Source of the DNA: Lasioglossum baleicum
Taxonomy: Eukaryota; Arthropoda; Insecta; Hymenoptera; Halictidae
Assembly (NCBI RefSeq): GCF_051020765.1
Contig: NC_134929.1
Location: 1,076,286-1,140,285 of the forward strand
DNA: 64,000 nucleotides
Direction: 5' to 3'
Of the stretch, positions 22,637 through 32,160 are shown one piece after another. The notes under the pieces were generated by a model, which saw only the letters and a list, made by a program, of their open reading frames with translations, did not search any database and was not told the DNA's origin. How positions within the stretch are numbered: the stretch's first letter is position 1; every line of letters begins with the position of its first letter. The translations under genes and the position numbers were made by a program.

Positions 22637-23298
22637 GGGTCATTCCATGCCGAATCGATCACTTTTTGCAGGCACCATCGCCGATTTTGTTCTAACTGAA
22701 ATATGTTGTAGTCCATGCGAAATTAGGGGGGGTTTAAGTCATCATTTTGCCGGTTTCGAATTTTTTTAGAAATGGCAGGCCTTCAAAGTTTTTAATTTTT
22801 GCCTATTTCGGCGAAAACGGGCCTCACTTACGAATTTTTATCTCAAGAACGGTTTGTCCGATTGAGCTAAATTTTTTTTTTGTTTTATTCGGAAAGGATT
22901 GGAATATTACAAAATAATTTTTTCAACCTCGACAATCAACTTTATAATGTCTAAAAATTTAAACAAATTCTTCTATTGCGTTTTTTTCGATGATGGGGCG
23001 GAGTGATTTAAATTTTGAAAAAAATATGGTTATATTCCTTGAAGTTTCTCCTTTAAAATGAGCCCTTGAACAAGGTGGTATCTTTAAAATTGGCGTTACA
23101 ATGAGCTGGTAAAGGACGCCGTGTACCTTAGTCGTATACAGTCGGCTGGCATTTTCTTGAGACCAGCGATATACAGGGTGTCCCAAAATTCGTGTACTTC
23201 CTTGAAATGGGAGGTTCCTGAGACCATTCTAAGAGACATTTTCCTTTGCACCAATGTCAACTGCGGCTTTGTTTAGGAGTTATTAACGAAAAACACTT
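22637..23298 (+). repeat. Left inverted arm of the composite
   Basis: Pairs with 32392-33062. It contains GGCACCATCGCCGATTTTGT near the tip and a TA-CAGGGTGTCCCAAAATTC terminus starting at 23174, so the arm itself joins two repeat families. Confidence 0.85.
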
Positions 23299-23776
23299 AA
23301 CGATTATGTGAATGCTCTCCGATTTCAATGAGCTTTGCATATGTGGTCAAGATCATTATTCTGAACAACATTTCTCTTTAGACTTTTTGCCGATCGGCTT
23401 TAGTTTACGAGATTATCGCGAGAAACTTTACTTGTAAATCCATGGGATCGATGTACTACTAGCTTCTATCCGATTTCAATGAGCTTTGGATATGTGGTCA
23501 AGACCATTATTCTGAACAACATTTCTCTTTAGACTATTTGGCGGTTGGCTTTAGTTTACGAGATTATCGTAAAAAAAGAGAAGAAGCAGGAACTGATTGT
23601 ATTAAAAACTCACGTATTCAGCCGTAAATCCATTTGCTGCTTCGAAATGTGTGTCTTGAAATTTCTCCACACTCACAATCACTGTTCACATTTGTCAACA
23701 CATAGTTATGCACTAATAATAATTGCCATATCCCTTGTACTGCTGCACAAATCACAACAATCAGGTAATGCAATCA

Positions 23777-23979
23777 CTAGACCGCGGATTTCATGCATTT
23801 GTAGCAAACATGAGTAGGTGCATTTTAATACAGTAGAGAGATTAAAATAATTTCAAAACACCATAGTATTATTTTCAACTTCTTAAAATGATCACAGTGA
23901 GAATCAAATATCTGTCTGGCTCCTGTCCCTTGTAATAGCGGCAGCCAATATTAATTTTGCATAAAGATCCGCAGTCTAG
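23777..23979. mobile_element. CTAGACTGCGGAT MITE, copy in left arm of P
   Basis: The ends are CTAGACCGCGGATTTCATGC and GCATAAAGATCCGCAGTCTA. Same family as 59998-60225, with single ends near 22540 and 41190. Confidence 0.75.
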
Positions 23980-24712
23980 TGATTAGTTTAAATATCACTA
24001 TCAAAAACACAGCTAATAGCAACCGTTAGCTTTGAATTGACAAGTCTTTGGAGATGTTCTCTCTACCGCGGCTCGAACGACACTTCCGCAAGATTTTTCT
24101 AAAGAATTTAGGAAGGGCATTTAGAGTGTCGAAATTCGAAATGCACGCTGTAGCACGTTTACGAAAACGACGGGACGGTTAGACGAAAAATAGGATACGA
24201 GAAGGACCGCTGTAAGATTTACGGCAAACACATGTTTAGTTTTTCCTGCAGATTGGTACGCAGAGTCAATGTGTAACCGCGCGTTCGAAAACGTCATCCG
24301 TCCTTTTACCCAGCAAGGGGTAAAAATGTCAGGTCAGCGTACCATCCCTATTGTCCTATACCTTCCTTAAGAAACTTTCTAAAAGAAGGACAGACGACGT
24401 TTTCGAACGGTTACCCATCGACTCTGCGTACCAACCTGCAGGAAAAACTGAACATGTGATTGCCATAAATCCTTAAGCGGTCCTTCTCGTATCCTATTTT
24501 TCGTCTAACCGTCCCTTCGTTTTCGTAAACGTGCTACAGCGTGCATTTCGAATTTCGACACTCTAAATGCCCTTCCTACATTCTTTAGAAAAATCTTGCG
24601 GAAAATCAGTGTCGTTCGAGTCGCGGTAGAGAGAACATCTCCAAAGACTTGTCAATTCAAAGCTAACGGTTGCTATTAGCTGTGTTTTTGATATTGATAT
24701 TTAAACTAATCA

Positions 24713-24915
24713 CTAGACTGCGGATCTTTATGCAAAATTAATGTTGGCTGCCGCTATTACAAGGGACAGGAGCCAGACAGATATTTGATTCTCACTGTGA
24801 TCATTTTAAGAAGTTGAAAATAATACTATGGTGTTTTGAAATTATTTTAATCTCTCTACTGTATTAAAATGCACCTACTCATGTTTGCTACAAATGCATG
24901 AAATCCGCAGTCTAG
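24713..24915. mobile_element. CTAGACTGCGGAT MITE, mirror copy in right arm of P
   Basis: Inverted counterpart of 23777-23979 with the same length and the same flanking ATCA/TGAT. It most likely arose by inverted duplication of the segment already carrying the MITE. Confidence 0.75.
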
Positions 24916-25039
24916 TGATTGCGTTACCTGATTGTTGTGATTTGTGCAGCAGTACAAGGGATATGGCAATTATTATTAGTGCATTACTATGTGTTGACAA
25001 ATGTGAACAGTGATTGTGAGTGTGGAGAAATTTCAAGGC

Positions 25040-25233
25040 ATCTGTGTGAAATAAACATACGAATTATTTATCGATTCGAAAATGAAAGTTAAATTCTGGA
25101 TCGTCGACTTGACCGCGCATCCCTTAGGCCTTCTACCACCGGCAGTGCAGTTCGTCGACCTGGCCGTACGTCCCTTGGCTTTCGGTACTGCCGTATACCT
25201 GAAGACATCTGTGCAGTTCGTCACCGAGTGACC
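25040..25233. repeat. Insertion specific to one arm of P
   Basis: The mirror position in the left arm (near 23660) lacks this ~190 bp. It includes a roughly 50-bp tandem pair beginning GTCGACTTGACCG and GTCGACCTGGCCG. No TIRs are evident, so its class is unknown. Confidence 0.6.
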
Positions 25234-26040
25234 CAGTGACACACATTTTAAAGCAGCAAATGGTTTTACGGCTGAATACGTGAGTTTTTAATACAATCAG
25301 TTTCTGTTTCTTCTCTTTTTTTTACGATTATCTCGTAAACCAAAGCCAACCGCCAAATAGTCTAAAGAGAAATGTTGTTCAGAATAATGGTCTTGACCAC
25401 ATATCCAAAGCTCATTGATATTGGATGGAAGCTAGTAGCATCGATCCCATAGATTTACAAGTAAAGTTTCTCGCGATAATCTCGTAAACTAAAGCCGATC
25501 GCCAAAAAATCTAAAGAGAAATGTTGTTCAGAATAATGATCTTGACCACATATCCAAAGCTCATTGAAATCGGAGAGCATTCACATAATCGAGAAACTCT
25601 TGTTCGTTGCGATGTCACGGCGCACAGTGGGGTATTTGGCCTGTTTAGCGCGCCAAAAGTCGAAATTTTTACTTTGTTCAAAATGACTGAAACTTTTTAC
25701 CCATGTACCTGAATATATATGCAAGTAATCTACAATAATATTTATCCATAAACGGTACTATTTAGTAACCTATAGATACTTGAAAGTAACATATTCTCGT
25801 GACCGAGAGAAGCATGGAAAAACTTGTGTTAAAGAAATGATCTTTCTCACAAGTTTAGTGTATCAAATCGAGATAAAAACATACCTAGGATGTAAAGGAA
25901 GGTTTATAGAGTAATTTTACTGCTTTTTGTTTTATACTCTTCGGTGGTATTGATAGAATAAACAATTAAAAGTGATATAATTTTTTTTTCAGAAAATTAA
26001 TATGTTTCATGTAATAACTTTTTTTCTCCGCAAAACACCC

Positions 26041-26197
26041 CTGGCGCCGTGTCGCGCCGCCCTCTGACGGGCGCTCTCCTTCTTCTTGTACTTCAACGCT
26101 AACGTCGTACATCGCTACTCAGTCTTTTCTCAATATATTCACTTAGTGTATCGTTATTTTCACTCGTATTCTTTTATACTGCTTTTACCTATTAACA
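26041..26197 (+). repeat. 5' LTR of Copia 1, truncated
   Basis: Matches the last ~157 bp of the 3' LTR, including GTCGCGCCGCCCTCTGACGG and the shared end CCTATTAACA. The first ~90 bp of the LTR are absent, so the upstream edge is a deletion or recombination point. Confidence 0.8.
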
Positions 26198-26212
26198 GGT
26201 TATGGGCCCAGT
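26198..26212 (+). other. Primer binding site of Copia 1
   Basis: GGTTATGGGCCCAGT directly follows the 5' LTR. It resembles the initiator methionine tRNA-derived priming site known for Copia elements, and the same string follows the LTR at 34677. Confidence 0.7.
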
Positions 26213-26344
26213 CCGAAAGAATTAAGAAACGAGTGTCGAAAATACGGTGAAACACGCGAAACGTGGGATCGAACCTAGAGAGGTTAGAATCGATCATGAT
26301 CGAGTGCGCGTCGAAGTCACACGTGGTGTATCGAAAGCTAAAAG

Positions 26345-28753
26345 ATGAGTGCGCCGAACTTCGTCCGAATCGAGACATTGAACAAAGACAATTTTGACAC
26401 GTGGAAAATGCAAATGGAAGCGCTGCTCGTCAAGAACGACGCGTGGGTCTACGTAAACGGCGAATTCAAGAAACCAACGCCGGTAGCGGGAAACGCGGTC
26501 AAAACATGGACGAACAACGACAAGAAGGCGAAATCCGATATAATTCTAGCAATAAGTCCAGCCGAATTAAAACAAATAAAAGGCTGCAATACGTCTCGCG
26601 AGGTATGGTTAAAGCTGGAAAGCATATATCAATCGAAAGGCCCTGCTCGGAAGGCCACATTGTTAAAACAATTGACGCTGCATCGAATGGACGACAATGG
26701 CGACGTGCGAGAACATGTTCGAAAGTTTTTCGACACGATAGACAAACTCAGCGAAATGGAAGTAGAGATAAATCAGGATCTACTGGCGATCATGTTGCTG
26801 TACAGTCTACCACCGACTTTCGAGAACTTTCGTTGCGCCATCGAATCACGAGACGAATTGCCATCGCCGGAAGTGCTTCGTATAAAAATTATCGAAGAGA
26901 ACGAAGCTCGAAAAAACGACACGCGCGCCACGTTGCAGAACGCGATGATCGCGAGTAGAAGTCGATATTCGAACAAACAGAAACCGACAAATGGCAAGTC
27001 CGAGGATAAAGGCGATTTTCAATTTCGGTGTCATCGATGCAAGAAAAAGGGACACAAAAGCGCGGATTGCAAAAGCAAGAAACCAGGCGATTCACAAACA
27101 GCGAACAACGCGGAAAGTGTGGCATTGTGCGCGACGGAAGTGTTTCTCGAAAAACAAGACGCGCTACATTTAAAAGAAAGTGCGTTCGCGGCGACGTGGT
27201 GCTTGGACAGCGGTGCAACCTCGCACATGTGCGGACAGTTACGCGATTTTACCGAGGTAGACGATTCCAAGCGCGGCAAGCTAAATTTGGCGAATCACGC
27301 ATCGGCGGAAATTCTCGCGAAGGGTACGGTCGACTTTGCATCGGTAGTGCACAATGAACAGAAAAACGTGAAGTTGAGTAACGTACTTCACGTGCCGGAT
27401 CTTCGCGCGAATTTAATATCGGTAGCCAAGATTACGGACAGAGGTTTTGAGGTTATCTTCAAGAAAAACCGCGCGGAGGTGATCGACCGAGATGGTGCGG
27501 TGAAGTTGCACGCGAATCGAATCGGTAATCTTTACCACGTGCATGAACGCGAGCAAGCCGAATACAGCGCCATCTCTGAACGAGAAGACGACGGAAAGAC
27601 ACCGAGCTTGCTGGAAGCGTGGCATCGTCGCCTGGGCCATCTGAACGTGCAGGATATGAAGAGAGCCGAACGAGACCAGGCAATACGAGGACTGAAACTC
27701 GGAAAATGCCGGGACAAGCTGGATTGCGAGGTATGCATACGAGGAAAAATGACAAGAGCCGCTTTTCCCGCGAAATCGAAAGGCAAGTATGAGCCCTTAG
27801 AGATAATTTACTCAGATTTATGCGGTCCAATGAGAGTTGGAATTAAAGATCTTGGAGAACCAAGGTACTGCCTGGGAATAGAATTCCTGGGAGAATCGAA
27901 CCAGATCAGCATGCGTCAGGAGGGCTATGTACTCGAAATCCTGGAACGCTTCGGAATGAGCGAATCGAAGCCGGTAAGCACACCGTTGGACGTCAACACC
28001 AAATTGACAGAACTGGAGGAAGCTCCGAGTGAAGAGGAGAAGGATGTCCCGTACCGTGAGCTGATTGGATCACTGATGTACTTGGCCGTGGCAACAAGAC
28101 CGGACATCGCGCATGCCGTCAGCGTCCTGAGTCAGTTCAATGACAAGTATGGACGACCGCACTGGATGGCAGCAAAGCGCGTACTGCGTTACCTGAAGGG
28201 AACAACAAACTTGGGTCTTCACTTCAGACCGTCCAAGAAACCTCTAACGGGTTACGTGGACGCAGATTGGGCCGGCTGTACAATTGATCGACGTTCCTAT
28301 ACGGGACACACTTTTGTTTTAGGTGAGGGGGCTGTCTCCTGGGACTCTAAGAAGCAGAGGACCGTAGCTCTTTCATCAACCGAGGCCGAATACATGGGAT
28401 TGGCCGAGGTCGCAAAGCAGGCCATGTACGTCGGATCCCTGTTGGCCGAGCTCGGTTTCGAGAAGTTGGCTAGAATCAGGATCTTCAACGACAACATGGG
28501 TGCCCTGAAGCTGGCACAAAACCCGACGTTCCATTCCAGGACCAAGCATATAGACGTCAGGCATCATTTCATACGCGAGGCACTCAAAAATAAGAAACTT
28601 GAGGTCTCGCATGTTTCAACGGACGACATGGTGGCCGACGTCCTGACGAAGGCACTGCCCGGTCCAAAATTCAAGCGGTGCATCGGGCTGCTCGGTTTGA
28701 GGAGCTCTTCGTCGCGACCGCGGGGCTTGTCCGCACCTCGAGGGGAAGTGTGA
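26345..28753 (+). CDS. Copia Gag-Pol with integrase core and RT catalytic part deleted
   Basis: One open frame of 802 codons starts at the first ATG after the primer site. In order: Gag (residues ~1-225), a CCHC zinc knuckle (CHRCKKKGHKSADC, ~229-242), the aspartic protease motif (WCLDSGATSHM, ~286), the integrase zinc-binding part (AWHRRLGHL ... CEVCIRGK, ~424-465) and SDLCGP (~490). The frame then jumps directly to the end of the RT (DLGEPRYCLGIEF, ~501). It continues through RNase H (YVDADWAG ~637; STEAEYM ~680). The integrase DDE core and the YVDD region of RT, normally several hundred residues, are missing, yet the frame stays open to the 3' LTR. This suggests an in-frame deletion in a copy still able to make Gag and protease and possibly to be mobilised in trans. 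Codons are GC-rich compared with the surroundings. Confidence 0.9.
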   Translation: MSAPNFVRIETLNKDNFDTWKMQMEALLVKNDAWVYVNGEFKKPTPVAGNAVKTWTNNDKKAKSDIILAISPAELKQIKGCNTSREVWLKLESIYQSKGPARKATLLKQLTLHRMDDNGDVREHVRKFFDTIDKLSEMEVEINQDLLAIMLLYSLPPTFENFRCAIESRDELPSPEVLRIKIIEENEARKNDTRATLQNAMIASRSRYSNKQKPTNGKSEDKGDFQFRCHRCKKKGHKSADCKSKKPGDSQTANNAESVALCATEVFLEKQDALHLKESAFAATWCLDSGATSHMCGQLRDFTEVDDSKRGKLNLANHASAEILAKGTVDFASVVHNEQKNVKLSNVLHVPDLRANLISVAKITDRGFEVIFKKNRAEVIDRDGAVKLHANRIGNLYHVHEREQAEYSAISEREDDGKTPSLLEAWHRRLGHLNVQDMKRAERDQAIRGLKLGKCRDKLDCEVCIRGKMTRAAFPAKSKGKYEPLEIIYSDLCGPMRVGIKDLGEPRYCLGIEFLGESNQISMRQEGYVLEILERFGMSESKPVSTPLDVNTKLTELEEAPSEEEKDVPYRELIGSLMYLAVATRPDIAHAVSVLSQFNDKYGRPHWMAAKRVLRYLKGTTNLGLHFRPSKKPLTGYVDADWAGCTIDRRSYTGHTFVLGEGAVSWDSKKQRTVALSSTEAEYMGLAEVAKQAMYVGSLLAELGFEKLARIRIFNDNMGALKLAQNPTFHSRTKHIDVRHHFIREALKNKKLEVSHVSTDDMVADVLTKALPGPKFKRCIGLLGLRSSSSRPRGLSAPRGEV

Positions 28754-28997
28754 GCAATGGGTGTGATTGGTCACACAACGATGTCCGGACGACGCCATGC
28801 GATTAGCGGGACTCGGGGAGTCGCTTTGCGAACGCGCCCTTCTGGCGTCGTGTCGCGCCGCCCTCTGACGGGCGCTTCTTTCTTCTTGTACTTCTACGCT
28901 AACGCTGTACATCGCGACTCAGTCTTTTCTCAATATATTCACTTAGTGTATCGTTATTTTCACTCGTATTCTTTTATACTGCGTTTACCTATTAACA
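28749..28997 (+). repeat. 3' LTR of Copia 1
   Basis: A 249-bp LTR starting TGTGAGCAATGGGTGTGATT directly after a purine-rich tract and ending ATTAACA. The stop codon of the element's ORF lies within its first bases (28751-28753). Confidence 0.8.
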
Positions 28998-29159
28998 ATA
29001 CCTTTTTATGCGATTTAGATCAGTATGGCATGAACCGACCGTATATCATATGACTGATAATGATGAAATAACTGAGCTGTAGGTGATAGATACTTGGAAG
29101 TAAATGAAGGAAAATGAAAGTCATTATTGCTAGAATATTAATTTATATTATAACTAGAG

Positions 29160-29250
29160 GGTTATTGTTGCTCGCTCGCTTCGCTCGCTCGCGAGTAGGG
29201 TTGTTTTTGCTCGCTCGCTTTGCTCGCTCGCGGATAGGACTGCTCTTGCG
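29160..29250. repeat. Paired GCTCGC-rich palindromes
   Basis: Two near-identical blocks, GCTCGCTCGCTTCGCTCGCTC and GCTCGCTCGCTTTGCTCGCTC in shortened form, lie 50 bp apart. Each is a self-complementary GCGAGC/GCTCGC stem. They lie about 150 bp beyond the 3' end of the Helentron-like reading frame and could be its terminal hairpins. Confidence 0.65.
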
Positions 29251-29404
29251 AAAGGGTTAGTGTTACGCATGGCTAGTAGTACCTATAGCTATTAATGTTT
29301 TTTTTTTTATTTGGTGTGTGACTCTCCACGAGCCACACAAAGAACTTCCCGATTCGTTAGTTGCAGTATATTATTATCATTATTAAGTGTACGTTTTAAG
29401 AAGA

Positions 29405-30907
29405 TTATACGTTTTCAGGGAAATTCAATAGTTTTCTACTTATCAAAATGTTTGCTATATGGCGTCGCATTAAACCAACATCGTATGCTCGTTGCTCGCT
29501 TGGTTCCTTGTTATAGCAGAGTAATGTTGCAAAATAAATTGCAAATGCTCCACAATCAAACGTATTGTTTTGATATTGTACTCTGTGATATATATATTTC
29601 TTATTATATTTGTAAAGGGCATTCAAATAATCTATTACATCATGGTTCAAATGATTAGCATTAAAACTATCATAAATGTGTACATTGCCGTTACCATCAG
29701 ATCTTGTGCAAATCCAATGTCCTACTACCTTTTTTCCAATTTCACCACTGTATATTATCTGAATATTCGTCTCATGTTCTGGGATCTCTTGTAAATTATT
29801 CAAAAAAGCTCGAACGTAACCAGTATCTTGAGCAAAGTTGTATATTCCACGCTCGTTTAGATTTCTGTTCATAATTTCGTGAAATAAATTAATATGTTTA
29901 TCTTGTAAATAACAATCAGGTTTTATGACTTCTTTACATTCGGCTGTTTCTAAAGCATAGTTATAACCATCATTGAGGAAACATTCTGCAGGCACTGCAT
30001 ATTCATGATTAATTTGCTCGATATGCTGGTCCGAGATCATTATACATTCATCAAAATTTGTAAAATTTTCAGGATTCATTTTTTGATTTGTGATTGTTAC
30101 ATCTGTTATCTCTACATTCTCTTCTTTTCTATATTTGACAACCTTCTTATCGAGGATTGCATAAATGGGCTTATGATAGCTGAAATATGTTTCATAAACA
30201 CCGCAATCTATATCATCAACATTTGAGAAAATGATATCTATTTGCGTATTCAAATTGGTCGTTATACTATTGGATGGTAATTTAGTTTTTAAATTGTACT
30301 TGTTCAAAAGGTTAATCAAATAATTATTATCATTATCCTTGCAATTTAATATATTGTAATTGAAATCACCTATCAAAATCTTTTCACTTTCAATTGTAAT
30401 TTTATTCATTATTCGTTGTACAACGCTACCAAACATAGAATTAGTAGCTTTTGGTGATTTATAACCACTTATTATATAATAATTTCTGATTCTAAAAGTA
30501 AACAGTTCTACATGCGCATTTGAACTAAATTCCTGTTCAACAAATAATTTTTCTATTAATAATTCTGTTTTTCCATAACAAATTAATCCGCGGCTGTTGT
30601 TGTCAATGTCGGATCGGAATAATATGTCATAATTTAAAATATTCAACTCATCATCTGTTTTCGTTAATGTTTCACTAAAAATTAATATATCGCTTCGCTG
30701 AAACCATGAATCTTTATTTATATGAATTAATTTACTTGTCAAAGTACCAATATTTTGATATATAACTATTAATCCGTTCTCATTGACCAAATTATTGAAT
30801 GATAATTTTAATTGTTTAGTTTTTCGCAAACGATACAATTCATCGTTAGCCGGGTTTGCAGTATTGATCTTGGTTTTCTTCGATACTGTTAAGTTAAATT
30901 GTCCCAA
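29405..30907 (-). CDS. Helentron-like endonuclease plus Ulp1-type protease
   Basis: A 500-codon open frame. The N-terminal half resembles the endonuclease/exonuclease/phosphatase fold: an early YQNIG, SETLT (~79), a GDFN motif (LIGDFNYNI, ~202) and a late YHKPI. The C-terminal part carries the order of Ulp1/C48 cysteine proteases: histidine in VGHWICT (~397), aspartate in IYDSF (~416) and QYQNNTFDCGAF (~443-454) with the oxyanion glutamine and catalytic cysteine. It follows the PIF1 helicase reading frame directly, the two overlapping by 19 bp in different frames at AVYIF, which points to a one-base frameshift in a once continuous protein. Helicase followed by endonuclease is the arrangement of Helentrons; a C-terminal Ulp1 domain is less usual to my knowledge. 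The true N-terminus is not this ATG. Confidence 0.75.
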   Translation of the reverse strand: MGQFNLTVSKKTKINTANPANDELYRLRKTKQLKLSFNNLVNENGLIVIYQNIGTLTSKLIHINKDSWFQRSDILIFSETLTKTDDELNILNYDILFRSDIDNNSRGLICYGKTELLIEKLFVEQEFSSNAHVELFTFRIRNYYIISGYKSPKATNSMFGSVVQRIMNKITIESEKILIGDFNYNILNCKDNDNNYLINLLNKYNLKTKLPSNSITTNLNTQIDIIFSNVDDIDCGVYETYFSYHKPIYAILDKKVVKYRKEENVEITDVTITNQKMNPENFTNFDECIMISDQHIEQINHEYAVPAECFLNDGYNYALETAECKEVIKPDCYLQDKHINLFHEIMNRNLNERGIYNFAQDTGYVRAFLNNLQEIPEHETNIQIIYSGEIGKKVVGHWICTRSDGNGNVHIYDSFNANHLNHDVIDYLNALYKYNKKYIYHRVQYQNNTFDCGAFAIYFATLLCYNKEPSEQRAYDVGLMRRHIANILISRKLLNFPENV

Positions 30908-31530
30908 AATATATAAACCGCGCTCAATTTTGAAACTCTGCCCAGTGCTACATACAACATTTGTAAAGTTCGCCTTTCTGATTTTTTAAAATCCAAACAT
31001 ACTTTCTCGTATGTTTGTCCCTGACTTTTATGAATTGTAATCGCTTCAGCAGGAACCACTGGAAATTGACTACGTGTGATTTGATATTTTTCCTCACTCG
31101 ACATATTTACTTGATTCGATACTTTTATTATTGGTGTTAAATTTTGATCAATATTTGCATTTTTCATATAATTACGATAACGAGTTCTTACTTTCACTCC
31201 TACTCTGGGCAATTGAAAATCTAACCACAATATAGACGGAATTTTAGTATTTTCTTGAAAGGTAATAAATTTTAATATTCCGCATGCTCCATTAACCAAT
31301 ACGTCTTCAACATCAATGTTATTAATTATCATATATTTTATATTAATTTTCAATTTAATCTCAGTTAATAATTCGTTTTGAACTGATTGTGTTTTTAAAG
31401 ATTGTAATATAAATTTTTTTGTACTTTCATCGATATTCTTCGAAAATGTATTCTCGGCAGTAGAGATGATTAACTCACTCTTGCAGTGGGATATTTTTCG
31501 ATTATTGTAAGCGGTAACATCATCGTAAGG
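30889..31530 (-). pseudogene. PIF1-type helicase C-terminal part
   Basis: The frame from about 31530 downward (first ATG at 31353) encodes the C-terminal half of a PIF1-family helicase. It shows a lead-in IPYDDVTAYNNRK, the NID...LVNGACG block typical of PIF1, motif V (AITIHKSQGQT) and motif VI (LYVALGRVSKLSAV). It ends at 30889 after a frameshift into the endonuclease frame. The Walker motifs and any Rep domain would lie upstream, beyond 31530, where an AT-only tract begins, so the 5' part is missing. On the family scheme it belongs to a Helitron/Helentron rolling-circle element. Confidence 0.8.
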
Positions 31531-31837
31531 TATAAAAAAAAATTTTAAAAAAAATTTTTTTTTTTAATTTTAAAAAAATCGAAAAAAAATTTTTTTGTGT
31601 AATTACGTTTGTTTCTTCGGTGGAAACTTTCCGTTCTCTCGTATAAATTGCATTGTTGAATGAACTTCTTTCGAAAAAAACTAAAAAAACTAAAAAACTA
31701 CTTGACCAAAATGGACCAAAATCTAATCAGCTCTAAGTTACAGCGGGGCACATCGATTGCATCATACATCATCCTGATCGCGTTGTTACTTTTTCTGAAA
31801 ACGTTAACGAAAAATTTGATACCATAGAAACAGACAT

Positions 31838-31887
<50 letters not shown>

Positions 31888-32160
31888 GAACATTTTGCTG
31901 AAAATAGTCTAAAATGACTGCAATGACCGTGAAACGTGAAGATCTGCTAAAAAATCGATTTTCGATTTTCGGGGTCATTACAATAACTTCCCTATAAAAT
32001 CGGGAAGTTAAAAAAAAATTAATAAAAATTAATTAATATTTATAATATATTTTTTTTTTTTACGAAAAAATGTTTGAAACAAAAGTTTAACAGTATTAAC
32101 CTCAATATAAACTTCAATATATAAAACTTCGAAAAAATTTTGTTTAAAACAAAAAAACAA
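31530..32160. other. AT-only tract and CA microsatellite
   Basis: 31530-31600 is almost wholly A and T. An uninterrupted CA repeat spans about 31842-31882. 31900-32160 is AT-rich with no gene. Open frames of alternating cysteine and valine here come from the CA repeat. Confidence 0.85.

Larger units (their letters stand above)
23302..25583. repeat. 2.3-kb palindrome P with mirrored MITEs
   Basis: The arms run about 23302-24305 and 24389-25583 around a spacer near 24306-24388. The ends are TAACGATTATGTGAATGCTC and the complement. A 151-bp direct repeat lies at the outer part of each arm (CCGATTTCAATGAGCTTTG at 23319 and 23470, and mirrored). A MITE occupies exactly mirrored positions (23777-23979 and 24713-24915, both 203 bp, axis 24346). 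The right arm has an extra ~190 bp (about 25040-25233). The arms look a few percent diverged. Confidence 0.85.
26041..28997 (+). mobile_element. Copia element with internally deleted ORF
   Basis: The 3' LTR spans 28749-28997 (TGTGAGCAATGG to CCTATTAACA). The 5' LTR survives only from about 26041 to 26197, its first ~90 bp missing or replaced. A primer binding site GGTTATGGGCCCAG follows at 26198 and a purine tract GAGGGGAAG precedes the 3' LTR. The two LTR copies differ at several positions, so this insertion is older than the Copia element at 34324. It lies wholly inside Transib-like element D. Confidence 0.85.

Noticed and set aside
31698..31978. Cysteine/valine-repeat open frames
   Set aside because: Translation of the CA microsatellite at 31842-31882.
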